Both the position numbers and the translations under genes were made by a program. 64,000 bases of DNA, taken from Syngnathus acus. Lineage: Eukaryota; Chordata; Actinopteri; Syngnathiformes; Syngnathidae. The first letter of the stretch is position 1, and the number at the start of each line of letters is the position of its first letter. Under the pieces are notes generated by a model, which was not told the DNA's origin, made no database searches, and saw only the letters and a program-made list of their open reading frames with translations. The stretch is from positions 10,921,342 to 10,985,341 of the forward strand of contig NC_051090.1 in assembly GCF_901709675.1 (NCBI RefSeq), read 5' to 3'. Shown in pieces: positions 49,906 through 64,000 of the stretch.

Positions 49906-50503
49906 CCCTAGCCCCTAGCCCTAGCTCTAACCTTAACCCTACCTCTTACCCTATTCCTATTCCTAACCCTAACCCTAGCTCTAACCTTAACCCTACCTCT
50001 TACCCTATTCCTAACCCTAGCCCTAGCTCTAACCTTAACCCTACCTCTTACCCTATTCCTAACCCTAGCCCTAGCTCTAACCTTAACCCTACCTCTTACC
50101 CTATTCGTAACCCTAACCCTAGCCCTAGCTCTAACCTTAACCCTATTCCTAACCCTAGCTCTTACCCTATTCCTAGCTCTAACCTTAACCCTATTCCTAA
50201 CCCTAACCCTAGCTCTTACCCTATTCCTAGCTCTAACCCTAACCCTAACCGTAACCCTAAACCTAGCTCTTACCCTAATCCTAGCTCTAACCCTAGTTTT
50301 TACCCTAATCCTAACACTAACCCTAGCTCTAACCTTAACCCTAACCCTAGCTCTTACCCTAATCCTAGTTTTTACCCTAATCCTAGCTCTAACCCTAGCT
50401 CTTACCCTATTCCTAGCCCTAGCTCTAACCCTAGGTCTAACCCTAACTCTTACCTTAACAACCCTAGGTCTAACACCAACCCTAACTCCAGCCCCAGGTC
50501 TAA
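49901..50503 (-). repeat. Variant telomere-type repeats, C-rich strand, with 48-bp higher-order unit
   Basis: Variants of CCCTAA (CCTTAA, CCTAGCTCTAA, CCTATTC). A longer block starting AGCTCTAACCTTAACCCTAC recurs at 49923, 49977, 50025 and 50073. The orientation is opposite to 49386-49594, so the two face each other head-to-head. The 220-residue open frame across it is low-complexity Asn-Pro-Ser and not a gene. Confidence 0.85.
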
Positions 50504-50563
50504 GGTTTTATGGGGGAGCACACGAGCAACTCTGTTGCAAATTTTTCAAGGATAAGATATTTT

Positions 50564-52123
50564 TGGTCCCACTTTGAACTCAGGTCGCTGGGGTGAGAGG
50601 ACAGAGCACTAACCACTACACTATGGAACCCACGCCATTACTTCATGGATGTTACCTATATGGTTTTATGGAGCAGCTCACAAGTAAATAGTACAGATAG
50701 GAATAGGTAAATGCCAAAATACTTGAGGTTCCACTGAGACTTGAACTCTGGTCCCTGGGGTGAGAGTCCAGAGCACTAACCACTACAGTATGGAACGCAC
50801 ACCGTTAATCCATGGAAGTTACCTATATGGTTTTATGGAGCAGCTCACAAGCAAATAGCATAGATAGGAATAGGTAAATGTCAAAATAGTTCAGGTTCCA
50901 CTGAGACTTGAACTCAGGTCACTGGGGTGAGAGACCAGAGCATTAACCACTACACTACGGAACGCACACCATTATTCCATGGAAGTTACGTATATGGTTT
51001 TATGGAGCAGTTCACAAGCCAGATATAAGAATAGTATAAATAGGAATAGGTAAATGCCAAAATAGTTGAGGATCCACTGAGACTTGAACTCAGGTCGCTG
51101 GGGTGAGAGTCCAGAGCACTAGCCACTACAGTATGGAACCCACACTATTACTCCATGGAAGTTACCTATATGGTTTTATAGAGCAGCTCACAAGCAAATA
51201 GTATAGATAGGAATAGGTAAATGCCAAAACAGTTGAAGTTCCAATGAGACTTGAACTCCGTTCGCTGGGGTGAGAGTTCACAGCACAAACCACTACAGTA
51301 TGGAACCCACGGCGTTACTTCATGGAAGTTACGTATATGGTTTTATGGACCAGCTCACAAGCAAATAGTATATATACATAGGTAAATGCCAAAATAGTTG
51401 AGGTTTCACTGAGACTTGAACTCCGGTCACTGGGGTGGGCATCCAGAGCACTAACCACTACACTATGGAACGCATGACATTATTTCATGGAAGTTACGTA
51501 TATGCTTTTATGGAGCAGCTCACAAGCCAGTATAGATAGGAATAGGTAAATGCCAAAATAGTTGAGGTTCCACTGAGACTTGAACTCAGGTCGCTGGGGT
51601 GAGAGTACTAACCACTACAGTATGGAACCAACACTATCACTTCATGGAAGTTACCTATATGGCTTTATGGAGCAGCTCACAAGCAACTAGTATAGATAGG
51701 AATAGGTAAATGCCAAAATGGTTAAAGTTCCACTGAGACTTGAACTCAGGTCACCGGGGTGAGAGTCCACAGCACTAACCACTACACTATGGAACCCACA
51801 CAATTAATACATGAAAGTTACCTATATGGTTTTATGGAGCAGCTCACAAGCAAATAGCATACATGGGAATAGGTAAATGCCAAAAAAGGTGAGGTCCCAC
51901 GGAGACTTGAACTCAGGTCGCTGGGGTCAGAGTCCACAGCACTAACAACTACAGCATGGAAACCACGCCATTGTTTCATGGAAGTTACGTATATGGTTTT
52001 ATGGAGCAGCTCACAAGCATGTATAGGAATAGGCAAATGCCAAAATAGTTGAGGTTCCACTGAGACTTGAACTCGGTTCACTGGGGTGAGAGTCCAGAGC
52101 ACTTACCACTACACTATGGAACT
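50564..52123 (-). repeat. Tandem array of tRNA-Gln-derived units, mostly with a tRNA-Glu anticodon loop
   Basis: Ten units on the minus strand: 50564-50630 (5 nt lost), 50726-50797, 50893-50964, 51069-51140, 51236-51307, 51401-51472, 51565-51629 (7 nt lost), 51725-51796, 51892-51963, 52052-52123. The intact ones are 72 nt, with period 160-176. Acceptor (GGTTCCA/TGGAACC) and T arm match tRNA-Gln. The anticodon loop is CTCTCAC (anticodon CTC, Glu) in most, CTCTGAC (CTG) in 51892-51963 and TGCCCAC (CCC) in 51401-51472. The B box GTTCAAGTC is kept throughout, and the A box TAGTGTAGTGG in several. Most units are followed within about 10 nt by TTTT, a pol III stop. The 31-39 pair of the anticodon stem is mismatched in most. 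They could be working chimeric tRNAs, tRNA pseudogenes, or a satellite born from a tRNA. Confidence 0.8.
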
Positions 52124-52214
52124 CATGCCACTATTTCATGGAAGTTACGTATATGGTTTTATAGAGCAGCTCACAAGCAGTATAGATAGGAATAGGTAAA
52201 TGCCAAAAAGGTAG

Positions 52215-52286
52215 AGGTTCCACTGAGACTTGAACTCAGATCAGTGGATTCAGAGTCCAGTGTGCTAACCATTACACCATGGAACC
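52215..52286 (-). tRNA. tRNA-Gln (anticodon CTG)
   Basis: 72 nt on the minus strand, differing at only a few positions from the vertebrate tRNA-Gln(CTG). Acceptor GGTTCCA/TGGAACC and T stem CTGAG/CTCAG are perfectly paired. The anticodon loop is CTCTGAA, the A box TGGTGTAATGG and B box GTTCAAGTC fit the consensus, and TTTTT follows 6 nt after the 3' end. One defect: the first anticodon-stem pair is C-C (stem CTGGA/TCCAC). There is no intron and no encoded CCA, as expected. It heads the array of derived units and is the likely founder type. Confidence 0.85.
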
Positions 52287-52444
52287 ACAAGGTCCAGACC
52301 ATGGCTGGCATATGCTGGTGTGGGAGCCAGAAGTTTTGAATTTTTTTTTTTTTTTTTTTCCAGTGTCCAGAGACCAGCTATTCCAATTTAGTCCCATAAT
52401 TGGCTTTCTGTACAGCGCACAAGTGGCAGGGAAGTCTGGGAGTA

Positions 52445-52735
52445 CAGTCAAACCTCGGATTTCGAACGTCCCGGTTCTCGAACAAATCGGAATTCGAACA
52501 TAAAAATTCGAGATTATTTTGCTTCGGTTGTCCAACAAAATTCGGAGGTTGAACCTCGCGAGATGAGCCGAAAGGACCCGAGAAAACCCGACCGCGCGGC
52601 CCGGATGCCGACTGACTCCGTTCGTTATTGTAATTTCGTTACTTTGAGGATTGTATTAACCCCTAATCATGCCTCCAAAGAAAGCAAGTGGGAGCAGTAA
52701 AGCCATCCTAAAACACAAAGGCGCTCTTTAAGCAA
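52445..52735 (+). mobile_element. 5' end of a pogo/Tigger-like DNA transposon remnant
   Basis: Starts CAGTCAAACCTCGGATTTCG, a terminal-repeat style of Tigger elements, and includes TTCGAAC-type subrepeats. It then has an ATG at 52669 reading MPPKKASGSSK, typical of the start of such transposases, before a stop after 20 codons. The rest of the transposase is missing. Confidence 0.55.
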
Positions 52736-52929
52736 TGCGACAGTGAGCGCCCGGCGCGCTGCGGTTGCGCGACCGCACCAAATTAAGCTCCCTGCGCACT
52801 GAGGTCCACTTAAATATTAGAAAGTACATCAGAACTTTAAAAATATTTTCTAAATTTCAGCGACGGCTCTGTCACAATAATGCGACCAGCGCGGTGCAGT
52901 TGGGCGGTCGGCGGCACGCTACGGTTGAG

Positions 52930-52932
<3 letters not shown>

Positions 52933-53003
<71 letters not shown>

Positions 53004-53035
53004 CTCTTTCTCGCACTCTTTCTCGCTCTCTCTCG

Positions 53036-53094
<59 letters not shown>
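52933..53094. repeat. Compound CT then CA microsatellite
   Basis: About 100 bp of CT with a few CTTT/CG breaks, joined directly to about 58 bp of CA. Confidence 0.95.
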
Positions 53095-53096
<2 letters not shown>

Positions 53097-53658
53097 CGAT
53101 GAATGTTTAGGAGCTGGCCCTTCCTGTGGCAGGACTGAGGGGGGGGGAGCAACTCCGTTTGACAGACAAATACACACAATCATTGTTTGGCTTTCCTCTC
53201 TTTTTTTCTCAGCCACAATTTGTTTGTGTGTGTCCCTCTCTGTGTGTATTGTTATGTGTACTGTATGTATGTTGATTCCTGACTGTCTATTTGGGTCATA
53301 ACATAAAAAGGAGGATACAGTATGTTCCCGTGCGGACTCGGAAAATCCCAACATTACCTCGAGATGCAACAAACAAACTCTCACATAGCAGCAACATTTG
53401 CACATGATGTTGGAAATTCACAAATTCATTTTGTATTCCCTATTTGTGTGTCGAGCAGTGTGTCCTCTCTCCACATGTGCTCTTTCAGGGCCTGTTTTGC
53501 AACGTCGAGGAATGACGTTACTTGTGAAAAACACATCTGGGATCACGGAGGCTTGCTCCATAGGTCAGCTACTGTTTTTCTCCTCCCTTACGTAACTTTG
53601 TAGATTGTTTTGAGTAAAGAAAGTCAAGTTGCCCCCGTATGACGCAATTCTCTCTTGC

Positions 53659-53664
53659 TTTATT
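53659..53664 (-). terminator. Possible distal adcy1 polyadenylation signal
   Basis: TTTATT on plus (AATAAA on minus), 1.75 kb after the adcy1 stop. A nearer AATAAA lies at 54507-54512. Which is used is unknown. Confidence 0.35.
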
Positions 53665-55416
53665 TTCACATTCACAATACTTTAATATCATTCAAATGTA
53701 AACACGGATACAAAATATGTCCTTTCAATTCACATAAAACATCTGGAGATTGTCAACAAAAGTTTTAGTTGTGAAAAAGACGACAATGTACAATAGCGAG
53801 AAAGACCTGCATATGACAATGGTATCTAGTATGAAAATAAGCAATTTACAGGGACGTCGTACACAACCACTGGCCATCGACTTGAAAGGATCATATAAAA
53901 GTCCTCACCGTTTTGAAAAAGGTAAAGCAAGCATTTCAGCCGTAACATTGCCAGTCAAACAATTTCAACGTCGTAAGCACGACATCGTCCTGCTCATGTC
54001 CCGTTTGAGACAAGGGAAAAAACACTGCTCATTAACGGCGCAAAGAATCGAAATGAAACCATTCAACCGAGAACGTCCGCATGCACGTAACCGCAGGCAC
54101 ACATTCATTGTGCTACAGCTCAACACCAAGTTTGATATGTTTATGAAAATAGGTTGGCACGTTACAAACCAAGTGACTGTGGTGGGAAAGAGCAGGGGCA
54201 GGGGCAGGGAGGAGGACCCGCCCCCCACACCACCTCAACACGTCACGTCCAACTATCCTGAAATGTTGTACAGCGAGCTTTTGAAGAAGACACAAGTCGA
54301 GAAAGCACCTTACATTCGAGAGTACCGCTACCCGGACACATGCACGCCGATTCCACGTGTTGGCCACAGCAGCTTCCATCGATGCCCACGCATCACGGGC
54401 CGCGGCTCTTTCTTTGTTAGCGTGTAGCATGCTATCCCACAAAAGAATCTGAACTTCTCAGCATGAGGAACACATGCAGCTTTTCTGACTCCTTATAAAC
54501 AGACATTTTATTTGACATATGAAAGCAGATTTTTAGATTGTAAAAATAGTCCACTATCAAACAATAAAAATATTACTCAATAAATAAATAAATCCACAGA
54601 TTCTTTTTGTTCTATTTCCATTAGCTACGAGTCGCGCTCACCGTGACATGGAAAACAGGCTTTCAAAGTGATGCTTCAACTGGGCAGAGGTACGCCGGAG
54701 ACTGGCGAGGCTAACTACGCACATTCTACGAGCAAAATCGAACCAGGATCCGGCATGCAAAGGTGAGAATGTTGCGAGAGGACACCGAGCATCTTATTGC
54801 TACACTTGGACAAGGAAGAATCTGGAAATCAAGCATCACAGGCAAACAACCGGCAACGTGAGCGGAACGCAGCGGCGGCGGCTACATGCACTTAGCAGCT
54901 CAGGCCCCAAAAATGAAATCACCTCGTGTGTCATATGAGGTTTACGATCAGCTACGAACAATTAAAGGCCTTGCCCTGTTGCATTTTGGCAAGTTGATCA
55001 GCATAATTACACATTTGGCTCCGTCGACTCGAAACTATACACCGTGTCTCGTTGCCGGTGATGCCGCGGCAGTAAAAGCGTCATCTATAAAAGTCAACAT
55101 CAAAAAGCCGCTAAGGCAAATCTCACTGATTTGGTTTGAGACTGTGGGTGGGCTCATGCGCTTAAAGGAATTTGTTGCGTGCTACACGAGGATCGCTGCA
55201 TGTTTTGATGCTGATTCGGTGGATTCGACACATGGAGGCGTTTCCACGGAAATCCCGGACGCATCCTTGGCTTTTGACGACGAGCCTCCTGCATGGTGGC
55301 GTCAAGCAACAAACTGGACTTGAGCTCCATTCGAGGCCAACGCAGTGCAGGCTCGAGTCCGTGAGGACGTCTCCGCCCTCATTTTGCTCCCATTTCCAAC
55401 TGCCACTCTGGAGATG

Positions 55417-63768
<8,352 letters not shown>

Positions 63769-64000
63769 CTATTGACAGACGAACGATACGCCCACCATCA
63801 AGCTACAGTTGTCAGATGAGATGCTCTTGAAGATAATTCTAAGTCATGCAAGATGAACTTGGCTAATCTTGTCATTAGAGTCTGCAAGAAAAACTCATCT
63901 TCCATTTTTAACATGTCTCTTGGAAGACAAAGCAAATTCAGCACAACATGAATGTGTCTGAAAGTGAATGCGAAATGGTAACGCACATAAATTGATCAAT

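Noticed and set aside
49386-50503. A true chromosome end
   Set aside because: Repeats are degenerate, face each other, and adcy1 continues on the far side, so this is an internal site.
49893-50555. 220-residue open frame rich in Asn, Pro and Ser
   Set aside because: It is simply the translation of CCCTAA-type repeats; the same holds for the reverse frame at 49325-49609.

Overview
This is vertebrate genomic DNA, most likely from a ray-finned (teleost) fish. Genes are split into many short exons with GT/AG borders, introns are fairly compact, CA/CT/CCAT microsatellites are long and frequent, and there are tRNA-derived SINEs of the kind common in teleosts. Five protein-coding genes were reassembled exon by exon. 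Every splice phase closes, and each protein was recognised from family-specific sequence.

Layout: phlpp1 (minus, 1-4863) is the 5' part of a PH-domain/LRR protein phosphatase gene that runs off the left edge. tns3 (plus, 7330-17632) is a tensin-3 gene carrying the phosphotyrosine-binding SH2 and PTB half but no visible PTP-C2 half. 18.4-27.7 kb is intergenic. igfbp3 (plus, 27873-34307) and igfbp1 (minus, 37830-39320) are complete and convergent, each with a TATA box. 39.5-46.2 kb is intergenic with transposon debris. adcy1 (minus, 55417-63768) is the 3' two thirds of a calmodulin-stimulated adenylyl cyclase gene running off the right edge. The block tns3 - igfbp3 - igfbp1 - adcy1 keeps the order and relative orientation of human 7p12-p13 (ADCY1, IGFBP1, IGFBP3, TNS3). 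phlpp1, on 18q in human, is the outsider, and it sits just where the missing half of tns3 should be.

The most unusual stretch is 46.3-52.3 kb between igfbp1 and adcy1. It holds a tandem array (period about 160-176 bp) of roughly fourteen 72-nt tRNA-like units on the minus strand. The outermost unit is an almost perfect tRNA-Gln(CTG). Most others keep the Gln acceptor and T arms but carry the anticodon loop of tRNA-Glu(CTC). Variant telomere repeats interrupt the array in head-to-head order (TTAGGG-type, then CCCTAA-type), and both join a tRNA unit at the same point next to the anticodon. A 276-bp direct repeat and a broken ORF that ends in CCCTAA repeats flank this region.

Functionally the genes are independent: AKT/PKC dephosphorylation (phlpp1), focal adhesion signalling (tns3), IGF carriage in extracellular fluid (igfbp3, igfbp1) and cAMP synthesis (adcy1). 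The link between tns3, the igfbp pair and adcy1 is ancient synteny rather than a shared pathway. All identifications come from reading the sequence; no database search was run.
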